Positions 51,984 through 64,000 are shown, counted from the first letter of the stretch. The stretch is DNA of 64,000 nt from Brevundimonas poindexterae (GCF_020524625.1 NZ_JAIVLL010000001.1:434001-498000); one strand, 5' to 3'. Numbers and translations are program-made. The notes: generated by a model not told the origin, from the letters alone.

Positions 51984-52694
51984 TCAGTAGGCCTGGCTTT
52001 CGGCCGGGCGTTCCTCGAGGTGGCCGTCCTTGAGGGCGAAGACGCGGTCCATATGGCCGGCCAGTTCCATGTTGTGCGTGGCGATCAGGGCGGCCACGCC
52101 GGACTTCTTGGCCAGATCGTGCAGGGCCTCGAACACCGTCTGGCTGGTCGCCGGGTCCAGGTTGCCCGTCGGCTCGTCGGCCAGCAACAGCCGCGGCCGG
52201 TTGGCCAGCGCCCGGGCCACGGCCACACGCTGACGCTCGCCCCCCGACATCTGTGACGGCTGGTGGGTCAGGCGATCCGCCAGACCCAGGGCGACCAGCA
52301 GCTCCTCGGCCCGCTCGCGCGCCGCCGACAGGCCATGCCCCGCGATGCGAAGCGGCAGGGCAACATTGTCCCGCGCATCAAATTCCGGGAGCAGGTGGTG
52401 GAATTGATAGACGAAACCGATCCGGGCCAGGCGGATATGGGTGCGTGCTCGCTCGGGCAGGCCCCCGACAGCCTCGCCGTCAATCTTCACCTCGCCCGAG
52501 GTCGGATGCTCCAGCAACCCCGCCGCATGCAGCAGGCTGGACTTGCCCGAGCCGGAGGGCCCGATGAGGCCCACGATCTCTCCGGGGCGGACATCGAGGT
52601 TCACGCCCCTGAGGACGGTCAGGTCGCCGGCGGCGGTGTCATAGGTGCGGGTCAGGTCGTGGACCGACAAGACGGGCGGGGCGAGGCTATTCAT
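51984..52694 (-). CDS. lolD: Lipoprotein-releasing ABC transporter ATPase LolD
   Basis: A 236-residue ABC ATPase that powers lipoprotein extraction from the inner membrane. Walker A GPSGSGKSS is at residues 45-53, the Q loop in YQFHHLLPEFDARDNVALP (split), signature MSGGERQRVAVARAL, Walker B LLLADEPTGNLD and H-loop ATHNMELA. The QFHHLLPEF segment is typical of LolD, as opposed to FtsE or MacB. The ATG lies 8 bases inside the end of the lolC-type gene, so the two are coupled. Confidence 0.95.
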   Translation of the reverse strand: MNSLAPPVLSVHDLTRTYDTAAGDLTVLRGVNLDVRPGEIVGLIGPSGSGKSSLLHAAGLLEHPTSGEVKIDGEAVGGLPERARTHIRLARIGFVYQFHHLLPEFDARDNVALPLRIAGHGLSAARERAEELLVALGLADRLTHQPSQMSGGERQRVAVARALANRPRLLLADEPTGNLDPATSQTVFEALHDLAKKSGVAALIATHNMELAGHMDRVFALKDGHLEERPAESQAY

Positions 52695-53985
52695 AACGGA
52701 GGGCCTCCACCGGATCGAGGCGAGCAGCCTGCCACGACGGGATCAGGCCGGCCACGCAGCTCATGAAGAACGACCACATGGCCACCCAGAAGACATCGGC
52801 CGGATCCACCAACGCCGGGACCGCGTCCAGCATGTAGACGTCGGCATTGAATAGCTCGACCTGGAAGACCCACTCCAGGAAGTGCTGGATGGCGCCGATG
52901 TTCAGGCAGAACAGCAGCCCCAGCACCAGACCGGTGATCGTGCCGGCGATGCCGATGGCGGCACCCGACATGAAGAATACCCGCAGCATGGACGACTGGC
53001 TGGCACCGACTGTCCGCAGGATGGCGATGTCCCGCGTCTTGTTCTTCACCAGCATGACGATGCCCGAGATGATGTTGAGCGCGGCGATCGCCACGACGAG
53101 GCCCAGGATGATACTCATTGCCACCCGCTCGACCTTGAGGGCGCCCCAGAAGGCCGCCAGCCGGTCGCGCCAGTCGCTGACCAGATTGCCGTCACCCACC
53201 GCTTCTCGCACCGGACCACGCAGCGCCTCCACCCGGTCGGGTTCGGCCGTCTTCATCTCAATGATGTCCCACAACCCCTCCTTGCCGAAGAACAGCTGGG
53301 CCTGCTCCAGCGGCATGAAGATGAAGGCGCGGTCGTAGTCAGCCGTACCGGAGCTGAAGACGCCGCCGACCACATAGGTCTTGGACAGACCGCCCAGATT
53401 GCCGAACGCGCTGTCGGCACCGGTCGGCGAATAGAGGGTGATGGGCGAGCCGACGCCGATGCCCAGCTGCTCGGCCAGCGACTTGCCGATCAGCACATAG
53501 TCGCCGCCGTAGTCGCCCTTGCCGAACATGTCGCGCGCGGTCTGGGACAGGCTTTCATAGACGTAGGACATGGAGGTCAGGTCCTCGGGGCGAATACCCC
53601 GCACCAGACCCCCGGTCGCCTGCCCTGCCGCCTGGAACATAGCCGGAGACTCGATCAGGGGGGTGACGCTGACGATACCGGGGACCTCGCGCAGCCGCTC
53701 CAGCGCAGCTTCGCGCTCGGGGTCGACCAGCACCTGGCCCTGCACATACATGTGCCCGTTGAACGACAGCATGCGGCTGAGCAGTTCGGCGCGGAAGCCG
53801 GCCATGATGCTCATCACCACGATCAGCGCCATGACGGCCAGCGCCACGGCGACGTAGGAGATGATGGCGATCAGGGCGATGCCGCCCTCTTTCCGCTTGG
53901 CGCGGAGATAGCGCAGGGCCAGACCGACCTCCCACAGGGAGAACGGACCGGCGGGCTTCGGCGTCTTGCCCACGGTGTCGGTCAT
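52687..53985 (-). CDS. lolC: Lipoprotein-releasing system permease (LolC/LolE family)
   Basis: A 432-residue inner-membrane permease with one N-terminal span (about 24-52, [21 protein letters not shown]) and three C-terminal spans. A large periplasmic domain lies between them. The N-terminal motif [25 protein letters not shown] (split) and C-terminal [26 protein letters not shown] (split) plus ALRYE at the end are classical. Only one permease gene is present, as in many alphaproteobacteria where a single LolF/LolC-type subunit may act as a homodimer. Its ATG overlaps the proS stop (ATGA). Confidence 0.92.
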   Translation of the reverse strand: MTDTVGKTPKPAGPFSLWEVGLALRYLRAKRKEGGIALIAIISYVAVALAVMALIVVMSIMAGFRAELLSRMLSFNGHMYVQGQVLVDPEREAALERLREVPGIVSVTPLIESPAMFQAAGQATGGLVRGIRPEDLTSMSYVYESLSQTARDMFGKGDYGGDYVLIGKSLAEQLGIGVGSPITLYSPTGADSAFGNLGGLSKTYVVGGVFSSGTADYDRAFIFMPLEQAQLFFGKEGLWDIIEMKTAEPDRVEALRGPVREAVGDGNLVSDWRDRLAAFWGALKVERVAMSIILGLVVAIAALNIISGIVMLVKNKTRDIAILRTVGASQSSMLRVFFMSGAAIGIAGTITGLVLGLLFCLNIGAIQHFLEWVFQVELFNADVYMLDAVPALVDPADVFWVAMWSFFMSCVAGLIPSWQAARLDPVEALRYE

Positions 53986-55298
53986 GCGGTCAGCCGGGTC
54001 AGGGCGTCGTCGAGCGACAAGGTCAGTTTCTCGCCCGTCGCCCGGCGCTTCAGCTCGACCACGCCGTCGGCCAGCCCCTTGGGCCCGATCGTCAGCTGCC
54101 AGGGAATACCGATCAGGTCGGCCGTCGCGAACTTGCCGCCCGGACGCTCGTCGGTGTCGTCGTAGAGCACCTCCTTGCCCAGCGCTTCCAGCCGCGAGAC
54201 GGCCTCGTCGCAGGCGGCGCAGACCGCCTCGTCATTGGCCCTGAGGTTGATCACGGCCACGTCGAAGGGCGCCACGGCGTCCGGCCAGATGATGCCGGCG
54301 CTGTCATGACTGGCCTCGATGATGGCGCCCAGCAGGCGCGAGACCCCCACGCCATAGCTGCCCATGTGGACGTCGGCGTCGCGACCATCCGGGCCCTGGA
54401 CCCGGGCCTTCATCGGCGTCGAATATTTGGTCCCGAAATAGAAGATGTGCCCCACCTCGATGCCGCGGGCGGTCAGGCGGTCGCTCTCGGCGGTCTCGGC
54501 CTCGAAGCGGTCCGCCTCGTGCATTTCCTCGGTCGCGGCGTAAAGGGCGGTCCGCGCATCGACGATGGCCTGCAGGTCGTCCCAGTCGACATCGCCGCCC
54601 GGCGCCGGCATCTCGACCAGCTTGCGGTCGCAGAACACCTGGCTTTCGCCCGTGTCGGCCAGCACGATGAATTCGTGGCTCAGGTCGCCACCGATCGGGC
54701 CGGTGTCGGCGCGCATCGGCACCGCCTTCAGGCCCATACGGGCAAAGGTGTTCAGATAGGCCACGAACATGCGGTTGTAGGCCTTGCGCGCCGAGGCCTC
54801 GTCCAGATCGAAGGAATAGGCGTCCTTCATCAGGAACTCGCGGCCGCGCATCACGCCGAAGCGCGGGCGACGCTCGTCACGGAACTTCCACTGGATGTGA
54901 AACAGGTTCAGCGGCAGAGATTTGTAGCTCTTCACATAGGCCCGGAAGATGTCGGTGATCATCTCCTCATTGGTGGGGCCGTACAGCAGCTCGCGCTCAT
55001 GCCGGTCCTTGATGCGGAGCATTTCGGGGCCATAGGCGTCATAGCGGCCCGACTCGCGCCACAGATCGGCCAGCTGCAGGGTCGGCATCAGCAGCTCGAC
55101 GGCGCCCGCGCGGACCTGCTCTTCACGCACGATCTGCTCGATCCGCCGCAGGACGCGCAGGCCCAGCGGCAGCCAGGCATAGATGCCGGCGGCTTCCTGA
55201 CGGATCAGGCCCGCCCGCAGCATCAGCTGATGCGAGACGATCTGGGCGTCGGCGGGCGCCTCTTTCAGCGTGGGCAGGAAATAGCGCGACAGGCGCAT
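53982..55298 (-). CDS. proS: Prolyl-tRNA synthetase (short alphaproteobacterial form)
   Basis: A 438-residue class II aminoacyl-tRNA synthetase. It begins [19 protein letters not shown], with motif 1 in the [17 protein letters not shown] region, motif 2 around [25 protein letters not shown] (split) and motif 3 near [16 protein letters not shown]. The roughly 130-residue editing insertion (INS) found in E. coli ProS is absent, which explains the short length typical of this class. The ATG at 55298 is preferred to a GTG two codons earlier. Confidence 0.96.
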   Translation of the reverse strand: MRLSRYFLPTLKEAPADAQIVSHQLMLRAGLIRQEAAGIYAWLPLGLRVLRRIEQIVREEQVRAGAVELLMPTLQLADLWRESGRYDAYGPEMLRIKDRHERELLYGPTNEEMITDIFRAYVKSYKSLPLNLFHIQWKFRDERRPRFGVMRGREFLMKDAYSFDLDEASARKAYNRMFVAYLNTFARMGLKAVPMRADTGPIGGDLSHEFIVLADTGESQVFCDRKLVEMPAPGGDVDWDDLQAIVDARTALYAATEEMHEADRFEAETAESDRLTARGIEVGHIFYFGTKYSTPMKARVQGPDGRDADVHMGSYGVGVSRLLGAIIEASHDSAGIIWPDAVAPFDVAVINLRANDEAVCAACDEAVSRLEALGKEVLYDDTDERPGGKFATADLIGIPWQLTIGPKGLADGVVELKRRATGEKLTLSLDDALTRLTA

Positions 55299-55383
55299 GG
55301 GCACATCCGGATCAAGCAGCAGGGTCTGGCTGTGCTTTAGCCGGGACGTTGGCCCAAAAGCTAGACCAGTCTGTGGCCAAGCT

Positions 55384-55641
55384 TTATCCGGCGCCGATTT
55401 CCGGCATGGGCACCAGGCCGGTGAAGATCGCCCCGACGATCAGAAGCCAGAGGACGGCCCCCACCCAGGTGGTGGTGACGAACTTCTTCTTCAGATTGGG
55501 CGTATCGGGCGCCCCCCACTGCGACCCGTCGGTCGGCGGCGGCTGATCCTGGCGGTTCGTGCCGATCGGCAGGACCATGAACAGCGCCACCCACCAGCAG
55601 ATGATGTAGATGGCGAACATCGTGAGCGGGCCGATCGGCAT
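55384..55641 (-). CDS. DUF1467-family small membrane protein
   Basis: An 85-residue protein with two membrane spans (about 6-25, [20 protein letters not shown], and about 60-78) and a polar loop between. The motif [12 protein letters not shown] and the following short arm are characteristic of the DUF1467 family, which in alphaproteobacteria sits between mce and proS as here. The function is unknown. Its ATG overlaps the mce stop (TGATG), and proS follows after an 85-base gap. Confidence 0.85.
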   Translation of the reverse strand: MPIGPLTMFAIYIICWWVALFMVLPIGTNRQDQPPPTDGSQWGAPDTPNLKKKFVTTTWVGAVLWLLIVGAIFTGLVPMPEIGAG

Positions 55642-56066
55642 CAGTGAGCTCCTTCCTTCGGGGTTTCCATCAGCTCGACCAGCACACCGCCCATGTCCTT
55701 CGGGTGCACGAACAGGATCGGCGTCCCATGGGCCCCGATGCGCGGCTCGCCGGTGCCAAGAATCGTCGCCCCCCTGGCCCGCAGCACATCCCGCGCGGCC
55801 AGAATGTCCTCGACCTCGAAACAGACATGGTGCTGGCCGCCCTTGGGGTTCTTGGCCAGAAATCCATGGATGGGACTGTCGTCCCCCAGCGGCTCGATCA
55901 GCTCGATCTGGCTGTTGGGCAGGTCGACGAAGCACACCCGCACGCCCTGCGCCGGCAGGTCGAACGGCGCCTGCGCCTGCGTCGCGCCCAGCAGGTCCCG
56001 ATACAGGGCGACGCTGGCTTCGATGGAGGGGGTGGCGACCCCGACGTGGTTCAGGCGACCGATCAT
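55641..56066 (-). CDS. mce: Methylmalonyl-CoA epimerase
   Basis: A 141-residue VOC-fold enzyme interconverting (2R)- and (2S)-methylmalonyl-CoA in propionate catabolism. It begins [18 protein letters not shown] with the metal-ligand His. ELIEPLGDDSPIHGFL, GGQHHVCFEVEDI with the second His, and the final LVELMETP with the Glu ligand follow. The match in length and motif order to known epimerases is good. Neighbours (rnj, DUF1467) are standard for alphaproteobacteria. Its ATG overlaps the rnj stop. Confidence 0.94.
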   Translation of the reverse strand: MIGRLNHVGVATPSIEASVALYRDLLGATQAQAPFDLPAQGVRVCFVDLPNSQIELIEPLGDDSPIHGFLAKNPKGGQHHVCFEVEDILAARDVLRARGATILGTGEPRIGAHGTPILFVHPKDMGGVLVELMETPKEGAH

Positions 56067-57739
56067 CAGACCCTCAGCACAATGGTTTCAACGATGGGGC
56101 GGCGGTCCCAGATGCCCTGGCTGGCCTTCTTCAGGGTGCGGGCCACGGCCTGTTCGATGACCATTTCGTCCTCCAGCGCCTCGCCCTTCAGCTTGCGGAC
56201 GGCATCCTCGGCCCGCTCGGCCAGCTCGTCCAGAAGGTCGCCCAGCGGCTGGTCCTCGTCGCCCGGCAGGCCGATGCCCCGCACATCGATGCTGGAGGCC
56301 AGCTTGCCGCGCCGGTCCAGCGCAAAGCTGACCAGAATCAGGCCATTCGACGCCGCGTGGCGCCGCTCGCGCAGGGCCTCGCCCATTTCCTCGACCAGCA
56401 TGCCCCCGTCGACGAACAGGCGGCCCGAGGGGACCTCGTCGATGATCGCCGCAGGCCCGGGCGCCAGACGCACCATGTCACCGTTCCGGGGCGTGACCGT
56501 TTCCGGCACCTGCATTTCCTTGGCCAGCATCGCGTGCTCGGCGATGTGGCGGCGCATGCCGTGCGTGGGGATGGCGATATGGGGCCGCGCCCACTGGTAC
56601 ATCTGGCGCAGTTCGTCGCGGCACGGGTGGCCCGAGACGTGGATGCCCGGATGGTCCCGGTCGGTGTAGATGCGCACCCCCCGCTCCGACAGGGCGTCCT
56701 GCAGGCGGCCGATGGCCAGCTCATTGCCGGGGATCATGCGCGACGAGAAGATGCAGTGGTCGCCCTTGCCCAGCTTGATGAAGGGGTGATTGCCCTCGGC
56801 CACGCGCGACAGGGCGGCACGTGCCTCACCCTGACTGCCGGTGCACAGGTACAGCAGCTCGTCCGCGGGCCAGCGGCGGGCGTCTTCCTCGCTCAGGAAG
56901 GGTTTGGCGTCGGTCAGCAGGCCGACGGACCTGGCCGCCGCCGTGATCCGGTGCATCGACCGCCCGGCCAGCGCAACCCGGCGCCCGGCCTGCTCCGCCG
57001 CATGGATGACGCTGTCCAGCCGCGCCACGTTTGACGCAAAACAGCCGACCGCCACCCTGCCCTTCAGGCCGCCGATCAGTTCGGTCAGGGCCTCCCGCAC
57101 CTCGCCTTCCGAACCGGCGGTGCCCTCGACGAAGACATTGGTGGAATCGCACACCATGGCCAGCACCCCCTCGTCTCCGAGGCGGCGGATGGTCTCGACA
57201 TCGGTGCGCTCGCCGACGACCGGATCGTTGTCGATCTTCCAGTCACCGGTATGCAGGACCAGCCCCAGCGGCGTGGTGATGGCCAGACCGTTCGGCTCGG
57301 CCGTCGAATGGGTGATGGTCACCATCTCGATGTGGAAGGGGTCGAGGTCGATGGTGCCACCCAGCGGCACCTCGTGCAGCTTCACCCGGTCGCCGAGGCC
57401 GGCGTCGCGCAGCTTCTCGCGGATCAGATAGGCGGTGAACGGTGTGGCATAGAGCGGGGCCTTCAAGCGCGGCCACAGCCAGCCCAGCGCCCCGATGTGG
57501 TCCTCGTGGGCGTGGGTCAGCACGATCCCGAGGATATTCTCCCCCTCAAGGAAGGTCGGGTCGGGCACGATCACATCGACGCCCGGTGTGGTGTGATCGC
57601 CGAATGTCACCCCGACATCGACCAGGATCCACTTGCGATCATTGGCCGGGCCAAAGCCATAGGCATTCAGGTTCATGCCGATCTCGTTCGACCCGCCCAG
57701 CGGCAGGAAGACCAGTTCGTCGGATTTGGATTTGGTCAT
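56066..57739 (-). CDS. rnj: Ribonuclease J
   Basis: A 557-residue metallo-beta-lactamase/beta-CASP ribonuclease with endo- and 5'-3' exonuclease activity, taking part in rRNA and mRNA processing. The zinc motif [11 protein letters not shown] holds H76, H78, D80 and H81. LHTGDWKID carries another ligand, beta-CASP elements lie in [10 protein letters not shown] and [12 protein letters not shown], and [17 protein letters not shown] and PTHGMRRHI close the site. A C-terminal domain follows from about residue 450. The ATG at 57739 overlaps the coaX stop (ATGA); a much longer frame back to 58438 is out-of-family and runs antisense-like through coaX. Confidence 0.95.
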   Translation of the reverse strand: MTKSKSDELVFLPLGGSNEIGMNLNAYGFGPANDRKWILVDVGVTFGDHTTPGVDVIVPDPTFLEGENILGIVLTHAHEDHIGALGWLWPRLKAPLYATPFTAYLIREKLRDAGLGDRVKLHEVPLGGTIDLDPFHIEMVTITHSTAEPNGLAITTPLGLVLHTGDWKIDNDPVVGERTDVETIRRLGDEGVLAMVCDSTNVFVEGTAGSEGEVREALTELIGGLKGRVAVGCFASNVARLDSVIHAAEQAGRRVALAGRSMHRITAAARSVGLLTDAKPFLSEEDARRWPADELLYLCTGSQGEARAALSRVAEGNHPFIKLGKGDHCIFSSRMIPGNELAIGRLQDALSERGVRIYTDRDHPGIHVSGHPCRDELRQMYQWARPHIAIPTHGMRRHIAEHAMLAKEMQVPETVTPRNGDMVRLAPGPAAIIDEVPSGRLFVDGGMLVEEMGEALRERRHAASNGLILVSFALDRRGKLASSIDVRGIGLPGDEDQPLGDLLDELAERAEDAVRKLKGEALEDEMVIEQAVARTLKKASQGIWDRRPIVETIVLRV

Positions 57740-58512
57740 GGCGTCTTTCCGGAGTTGCGACGCCAGACGTCCAGCAGGCCGCGAAGGGTCAGGTCGGGGT
57801 CGAAATGGTCGATGCTGTCGGTCGCACCTTCGAACAGGCTGGCGACACCGCCGGTGCCGATGACCGTCATCGGACGGCCCCACTCGGTCTTGATGCGTGC
57901 AACCAGTCCCTCGATCAGGGCAATATAGCCCCAGAACACGCCCGATTGCATGTTCGACACCGTATCCTTGCCGATCACGCGGTCCGGCTTCTGGATGGCG
58001 ATGCGCGGCAGCATGGCGGCGGCCTCGTGCAGGGCCTGCAGCGACAGATTGATCCCGGGCGCGATCACCCCGCCCTCGAAGGCTCCGTCGGCGGCGATCA
58101 CGTCGAAGGTGGTGGCTGTGCCCGAGTCGATGACGATCAGGTCGCCGGGGTATTTCAGGTGGGCGCCGATGGCGTTGACGAGGCGGTCCGCGCCCGCCTC
58201 GGACGGCTTCTCGATGCGGGCTTCCATCCCCAGATCGACATTCTGGCCGACCACCAGCGGCTCTACCCCCAGATAGCGCCGGGCGAGGTTCCGGAGATTG
58301 AAGATCGACTGGGGCACCACGCTGGAAATGATGCAGCCCTTCAGCGTGCCGAGGTCGAGCCCGCGCATGGTCAGCAGTTGGGTCAGCCAGACCGCATATT
58401 CGTCCGCCGTGCGATTGGCGGCCGTGGCCGTGCGCCACTGCACGATCCAGTCCTCGCCGTCGTGCACGGCGAACAGCGTATTGGTGTTGCCCTGTTCAAT
58501 CGCCAGAAGCAT
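57736..58512 (-). CDS. coaX: Type III pantothenate kinase
   Basis: A 258-residue ASKHA kinase, the first step of CoA synthesis. The P-loop region is [19 protein letters not shown]; residue 6 is Glu where most CoaX proteins have Asp. The second motif [31 protein letters not shown] (read in parts) holds the catalytic Asp near residue 103, and [15 protein letters not shown] and TGGVASLF complete the site. It lies between birA and rnj with overlapping stops and starts on both sides. Confidence 0.95.
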   Translation of the reverse strand: MLLAIEQGNTNTLFAVHDGEDWIVQWRTATAANRTADEYAVWLTQLLTMRGLDLGTLKGCIISSVVPQSIFNLRNLARRYLGVEPLVVGQNVDLGMEARIEKPSEAGADRLVNAIGAHLKYPGDLIVIDSGTATTFDVIAADGAFEGGVIAPGINLSLQALHEAAAMLPRIAIQKPDRVIGKDTVSNMQSGVFWGYIALIEGLVARIKTEWGRPMTVIGTGGVASLFEGATDSIDHFDPDLTLRGLLDVWRRNSGKTP

Positions 58513-59261
58513 CAGGCCCGCTCTCCGAAAAAGACATCCCCTGCCGATATAAGCCGAAGGGTGCCGTCGGCCAGCCTGAGACGCAGCGCCCCGTCGTCGG
58601 CGAGACCTTCGGCCACACCCTCAACCGTCTCGTGACCCAGTCGGGCGACGGCCGGGGCGTTGAGTCCATGGGCCCGCCGGGTCCAGGCATCGCGGATGAC
58701 GTCAAAGCCCAGCGCCTCGCGCCGCTTGGTCCAGGCGGCAAAGGCCTCGGCCAGAGGGGGCAAGGCTTCCTCCAGCGTCGGGGCCCGCGCCACGCCTCCG
58801 GCCAGATGGGCCGCGGCGGCGGTTGCCGGCCGCTCCACATCCTGCGGGGCACTGGCCAGATTGACGCCGATGCCGACCGCCAGCCACAGCCCGCCGGCGG
58901 GCGCGGGGCCCGACTCGACCAGAATGCCTGAGGCCTTCATGCCCTCGATCATCACATCGTTCGGCCATTTGATCGTCACACACGCCGGCGGGACGTAGTG
59001 GTCCAGAAGATCCGCGACCGCGAGCGCGGCGATAAAGCTGGTCTGGGCGGCCTCGGCCGGCGGCGCGTGCGTCACGCACAGATATGTGGCGGCCAGATTG
59101 CCCTGATGGTCCGACCAGGCCCGCCCGCGTCGGCCACGTCCGGCATTCTGGCGCCGGGCGGCGATCCAGATCGGCCCGGTGTGCCCGGCCTCGGCCAGTC
59201 GCCGGGCCTCGGCGTTGGTGGAGTCGATCTCGTCGAGAATCAGCAGCTCGGCGGGCGACAC
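58512..59261 (-). CDS. birA: Biotin--[acetyl-CoA-carboxylase] ligase
   Basis: A 249-residue biotin protein ligase. The biotin/AMP loop appears as [17 protein letters not shown] near residue 36, followed by the [20 protein letters not shown] core (split) and [11 protein letters not shown]. The N-terminal winged helix of bifunctional BirA is absent, so it should not repress biotin genes. The start is a GTG four bases from the nuoN stop. It sits between nuoN and coaX, the common order in alphaproteobacteria. Confidence 0.94.
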   Translation of the reverse strand: MSPAELLILDEIDSTNAEARRLAEAGHTGPIWIAARRQNAGRGRRGRAWSDHQGNLAATYLCVTHAPPAEAAQTSFIAALAVADLLDHYVPPACVTIKWPNDVMIEGMKASGILVESGPAPAGGLWLAVGIGVNLASAPQDVERPATAAAAHLAGGVARAPTLEEALPPLAEAFAAWTKRREALGFDVIRDAWTRRAHGLNAPAVARLGHETVEGVAEGLADDGALRLRLADGTLRLISAGDVFFGERA

Positions 59262-59265
59262 CGCC

Positions 59266-60720
59266 CTACCCGGCTCCGAAACCGGACGCGGCGATGGCCG
59301 TCAGCGGCTCCAGCCAGGTCAGACCGATGATCACAACCGGGAAGGCGAACGCTGCAGCGGCCAGGGCCAGGGTGCGCGCCTCGATCGGCTGGGGATCGGT
59401 CACGGCCTCCTCGTCGAGCGGCGGATCGAACCACATCAGCTTGATGATGCGCAGATAGTAGAAGGCTGCCACGACCGAGGCCACCAGACCCGCCGCCGCC
59501 ACCATCCAGTAGCCGGCATCGGCGGCAGCCCCGAACACATAGTATTTGCCCCAGAAGCCCGAGAACGGCGGCATGCCCAGCACCGACAGCGAGAGCACGG
59601 TCAGGACCACGGTCGTCAGCGGACGCGTCTTCTTCAGCCCGGCCAGGTCGGCGATCCGGCGGATCGGCTTGCCTCCGCGCGACAGCGACAGCAGGACGGC
59701 GAAGAAGCCGATCTGGTCGATCACATACAGGGTCATGAACATCAGCATGGCCTGAAGGCCCGCCTCGGTGCCCGCGACAATGCCCAGCAGGGCGTAGCCG
59801 ATGTTGGCGATCGAGGAATAGGCCAGCAGCCGCTGCAGATCACGCTGCGCCAGACCGCCGATGGCACCGACGACGAACGAGGCCAGACAGATCAGCACCA
59901 GCACCTGGGCCCACTGGTCGTGGATGGCGCCGAACCCGTTGCTCAGAACGCGGGCGACCAGCACCATGGCCGCCATTTTGGGCGCCGTGGCGAACAGGGC
60001 GACGACCGGCGTGGGCGCGCCCTCATAGACGTCGGGCGTCCACATGTGGAACGGCGCCGCCGAAACCTTGAAGGCCAGACCGCACAGCAGGAACACCAGA
60101 CCGAAGATCAGGCCCGCGGCGCCGCCATCGGCCACCGAACGCGCCGACAGGGCGATGTCCTCGAACCGCATCGAGCCCGAGAAGCCGTAGATCAGGCTGG
60201 CACCATACAGCAGCAGACCCGACGACAGGGCGCCCAGCACGAAATACTTCAGACCAGCCTCGGAGGCCTTGAGGTCGTCGCGGTGGAAGGCGGCCAGCAC
60301 ATAGAGCGCCAGCGAGTGGAGCTCGATGCCGACATAGAGCGAGATCAGATCCCCCGACGACACCATCATGGCCATGCCGACCGAGGCCAGCACGATCAGC
60401 ACCGGATATTCGAAGCGGGCGATGCGGGTGCGGGCCATCCAGCCGTCGCCCATGACCACGGCCACGGCGCTCAGCAGATAGATGGCGACCTTGCCATAGG
60501 CCGCCAGCGGATCGGCGACGAAGGCCCCGTTGAAGGCCTGGCCCAGCGGGGCATTGATGGCGAGGGCCGCGGCGGCCACCAGCAGGGCGACCGACAGGAT
60601 CGAGATCAGACGGGTCGACTTCTCGCCGATGAAGGCGCCCAGCATCAGCAGCACCATGGCCCCGATGGCCAGGGTCACTTCGGAAGCGGCGAGTTGAAGG
60701 GCGGAGGACAGGTCAGGCAT
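59266..60720 (-). CDS. nuoN: NADH-quinone oxidoreductase subunit N
   Basis: A 484-residue antiporter-like subunit of complex I with about 14 spans. The proton-channel helix contains the key Lys in VSAAPFHMWTPDVYEGAPTPV (split), with the upstream Lys in the KVSAAPFH boundary, and the Glu in SLYVGIELHSLALYVLAA (split). LAYSSIANIGYALLG is typical of NuoN. A start at 60732 overlapping nuoM is possible, but the ATG at 60720 has a better-placed GGTGG and is preferred. Confidence 0.96.
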   Translation of the reverse strand: MPDLSSALQLAASEVTLAIGAMVLLMLGAFIGEKSTRLISILSVALLVAAAALAINAPLGQAFNGAFVADPLAAYGKVAIYLLSAVAVVMGDGWMARTRIARFEYPVLIVLASVGMAMMVSSGDLISLYVGIELHSLALYVLAAFHRDDLKASEAGLKYFVLGALSSGLLLYGASLIYGFSGSMRFEDIALSARSVADGGAAGLIFGLVFLLCGLAFKVSAAPFHMWTPDVYEGAPTPVVALFATAPKMAAMVLVARVLSNGFGAIHDQWAQVLVLICLASFVVGAIGGLAQRDLQRLLAYSSIANIGYALLGIVAGTEAGLQAMLMFMTLYVIDQIGFFAVLLSLSRGGKPIRRIADLAGLKKTRPLTTVVLTVLSLSVLGMPPFSGFWGKYYVFGAAADAGYWMVAAAGLVASVVAAFYYLRIIKLMWFDPPLDEEAVTDPQPIEARTLALAAAAFAFPVVIIGLTWLEPLTAIAASGFGAG

Positions 60721-60728
60721 TTCGGATC

Positions 60729-62213
<1,485 letters not shown>

Positions 62214-62229
62214 CAACAGGGACACGCGA

Positions 62230-64000
62230 TCAGCCCCCCCAGGTGGCGATGGCGAAGGCGAGCAGACCGGCCACGCCCAGCAGCATCACGAACGCATAGT
62301 GATAGACGTAGCCCGACTGGATTTTCGACAGTCGCGCCGCGGATTTCAGCGAGGCCCAGGCGGCCCCGTTCGGGCCCAGCCCGTCGATGATCTTCACGTC
62401 GCCGATCTTCCAGAACAGATCGCCGACCGCCTTTGCCCCCTTCACGAAAACAAAGTCGTACAGCTCGTCGAAGAACCACTTGTTGTAGAAGAAGGTGTGA
62501 AGCGGTCCGCCGCGCTCGGCCATACGCCGGCCCAGGCCTTCCTTGAGCACATAGACATAGACGGCGATCAGCGTGCCGAGGCCCGAGACGACCAGCGGTG
62601 CCCACAGCACCCAGGTGGGCACCGAATGGCTGTCGTGGATCACGTGATTGGTCGGGCCGCTGAAGATGGCCCCGCGCCAGAACTCGTGCTCGTGATGGCC
62701 GACGAACTGGTCGTAGAAGGTAAAGCCCGCGGCCACGGCGCCCACCGACAGCACCAGCAGCGGCACGATCATGACCCAGGGGCTCTCGTGCGGCTTCAGC
62801 GGGCCGTGATGATGGTGGTCGTCATGCGCATGATCGGCATGGTCGTCGGCGATCGGCTCGGAATGGGTTTCCAGCTGGGCGTCGGTCGCGTGATCGTCCG
62901 CATGATGGGCGTCCTCTTCCTTCCACGCCGGCTTGTTGTGGAAGGTCATGAACACCAGACGCCACGAATAATAGGCCGTCAGACCGGCAGCGAACAGGCC
63001 GATGAAGAAGACGAACATGCCCACCGGATTGTCGGCGCCGGCGGCAAAGGCGCTCTCGAGGATCGAGTCCTTGGAATAGAAGCCGGCAAAGCCCCACTTC
63101 AGGCCGGGGATGCCGAGGCCGGTGATGGCAATCGTGCCGATCATCATCACGCCATAGGTGATGGGCAGCAGACGGCCGAGACCGCCCATCTTCCGCATGT
63201 CCTGCTCGTGATGCATGCCGTGGATCACCGAGCCGGCCCCGAGGAACAGCAGGGCCTTGAAGAAGGCGTGGGTGAACAGGTGGAACATGGCCGCCTGATA
63301 GGCGCCGATGCCGGCCGCGAAGAACATGTAGCCCAGCTGCGAACAGGTCGAATAGGCGATGACCCGCTTGATGTCGTTCTGGGCCAGACCGACGGTGGCG
63401 GCGAACAGGGCCGTGACGGCACCGACGATGGCGATGATCTGGGCCGCGACCGGCGCATATTCGTAAATCGGGCTGAGCAGGCAGACCATATAGACGCCGG
63501 CGGTCACCATGGTGGCCGCGTGGATCAGCGCCGAAACCGGGGTCGGGCCCTCCATGGCGTCCGGCAGCCAGGTGTGCAGGAAGAACTGGGCCGACTTGCC
63601 CATGGCGCCGATGAACAGCAGCAGGCCGGCCAGATCCAGCGCGGACCAGGTGTGACCCAGGAACTCCCAGCCCGTTCCGGCCTTCGACGCGATCATCGGG
63701 AACAGTTCGGCGAACTGGATCGTGCCGAACATCCAGAAGACGGTAATGATGCCCAGCGCAAAGCCGAAGTCGCCGACGCGGTTGACCACGAAGGCCTTGA
63801 TGGCGGCGGCGCTGGCCGTGGGCTTCTTGTACCAGAATCCGATCAGCAGATAGGACGCCAGACCCACCCCTTCCCAGCCGAAGAACAGCTGCATGAAGTC
63901 GGCGGCGGTCACCAGCGCCAGCATGGCGAAGGTGAACAGCGACAGATAGGCGAAGAACCGCGGCCGGTCGGGATCCTCGGACATATAGCCCCAGGAATAG
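62230..64000 (-). CDS. nuoL: NADH-quinone oxidoreductase subunit L, N-terminus outside window
   Basis: The visible 590 residues are the C-terminal part of the largest antiporter-like subunit; the frame is open to the window edge. The sequence enters at [20 protein letters not shown]. It continues with [20 protein letters not shown] (key Glu), [31 protein letters not shown] (read in parts, with Lys), and [18 protein letters not shown]. Between about 62805 and 62930 there is a loop unusually rich in His and Asp ([14 protein letters not shown]). The long lateral helix and final span follow. Confidence 0.95.
   Translation of the reverse strand, partial: YSWGYMSEDPDRPRFFAYLSLFTFAMLALVTAADFMQLFFGWEGVGLASYLLIGFWYKKPTASAAAIKAFVVNRVGDFGFALGIITVFWMFGTIQFAELFPMIASKAGTGWEFLGHTWSALDLAGLLLFIGAMGKSAQFFLHTWLPDAMEGPTPVSALIHAATMVTAGVYMVCLLSPIYEYAPVAAQIIAIVGAVTALFAATVGLAQNDIKRVIAYSTCSQLGYMFFAAGIGAYQAAMFHLFTHAFFKALLFLGAGSVIHGMHHEQDMRKMGGLGRLLPITYGVMMIGTIAITGLGIPGLKWGFAGFYSKDSILESAFAAGADNPVGMFVFFIGLFAAGLTAYYSWRLVFMTFHNKPAWKEEDAHHADDHATDAQLETHSEPIADDHADHAHDDHHHHGPLKPHESPWVMIVPLLVLSVGAVAAGFTFYDQFVGHHEHEFWRGAIFSGPTNHVIHDSHSVPTWVLWAPLVVSGLGTLIAVYVYVLKEGLGRRMAERGGPLHTFFYNKWFFDELYDFVFVKGAKAVGDLFWKIGDVKIIDGLGPNGAAWASLKSAARLSKIQSGYVYHYAFVMLLGVAGLLAFAIATWGG

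Noticed and set aside
56066..58438. A 790-codon reading of ribonuclease J
   Set aside because: The extra N-terminal part overlaps coaX in another frame and has no family similarity; the ATG at 57739 gives a full-length standard enzyme.

Overview
The window is a GC-rich, densely packed bacterial chromosome segment with almost no mobile DNA. The evidence points to an alphaproteobacterium of the Caulobacterales, probably Brevundimonas or a close relative. That evidence is: an LpxI-type lipid A pathway without LpxH, direct-repeat SOS boxes of the GTTC-N7-GTTC type, a trp cluster leading into lexA and then comEC/gltX/gltA, a short ProS, and a 29-codon SOS-controlled membrane peptide resembling Caulobacter SidA. 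The genus is inferred from gene content and style, not from a database comparison.

Layout. 1-6.4 kb: the end of ppk, overlapped by ppx; a VOC protein; rnd facing the opposite way; then purM, a secreted M28 peptidase and purN. 6.4-6.9 kb: the only long non-coding stretch, holding a hairpin-rich repeat bounded by direct repeats. 6.9-13.7 kb: ndk, an ABC-F ATPase, tRNA-Leu(UAG), an APC-like membrane protein, and the tpiA-secG-pyrG group. 13.8-20.7 kb: ppiD-trpE-trpG-trpD-trpC-lexA, interrupted by a small antisense membrane-protein gene. 20.7-25.7 kb: comEC, gltX and gltA. 25.8-30.6 kb: the main accessory stretch, with a DUF305/LVIVD fusion, an unknown 92-residue protein, a winged-helix regulator fused to a polytopic membrane domain, and a lower-GC unknown gene.

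30.5-45.3 kb is one long leftward tract: rpsB-tsf, then pyrH-frr-uppS-cdsA-dxr-rseP-bamA-ompH-lpxD-fabZ-lpxA-lpxI-lpxB. It couples translation factors, isoprenoid and phospholipid precursors, outer-membrane protein assembly and lipid A synthesis. 45.5-49.5 kb: a GFA-family protein, dnaE (replicative polymerase alpha subunit), and upstream of it the tiny gene under two tandem SOS boxes. 49.6-52 kb: a lipoprotein MsrA, an HSDL2-like SDR and a dienoyl-CoA isomerase-like crotonase. 52-64 kb: a second long leftward tract, nuoL-nuoM-nuoN-birA-coaX-rnj-mce-DUF1467-proS-lolC-lolD. Many junctions are ATGA, GTGA or TGATG overlaps, so translational coupling is widespread.

The most interesting signal is the DNA-damage circuit. 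lexA carries two SOS boxes. A 29-codon single-span membrane peptide directly upstream of dnaE carries two more, overlapping a recognisable promoter. In Caulobacter, SidA is a 29-residue SOS-induced peptide that halts division at FtsW, so this is a strong candidate for the same checkpoint. Here it sits where readthrough could also reach the replicative polymerase gene.
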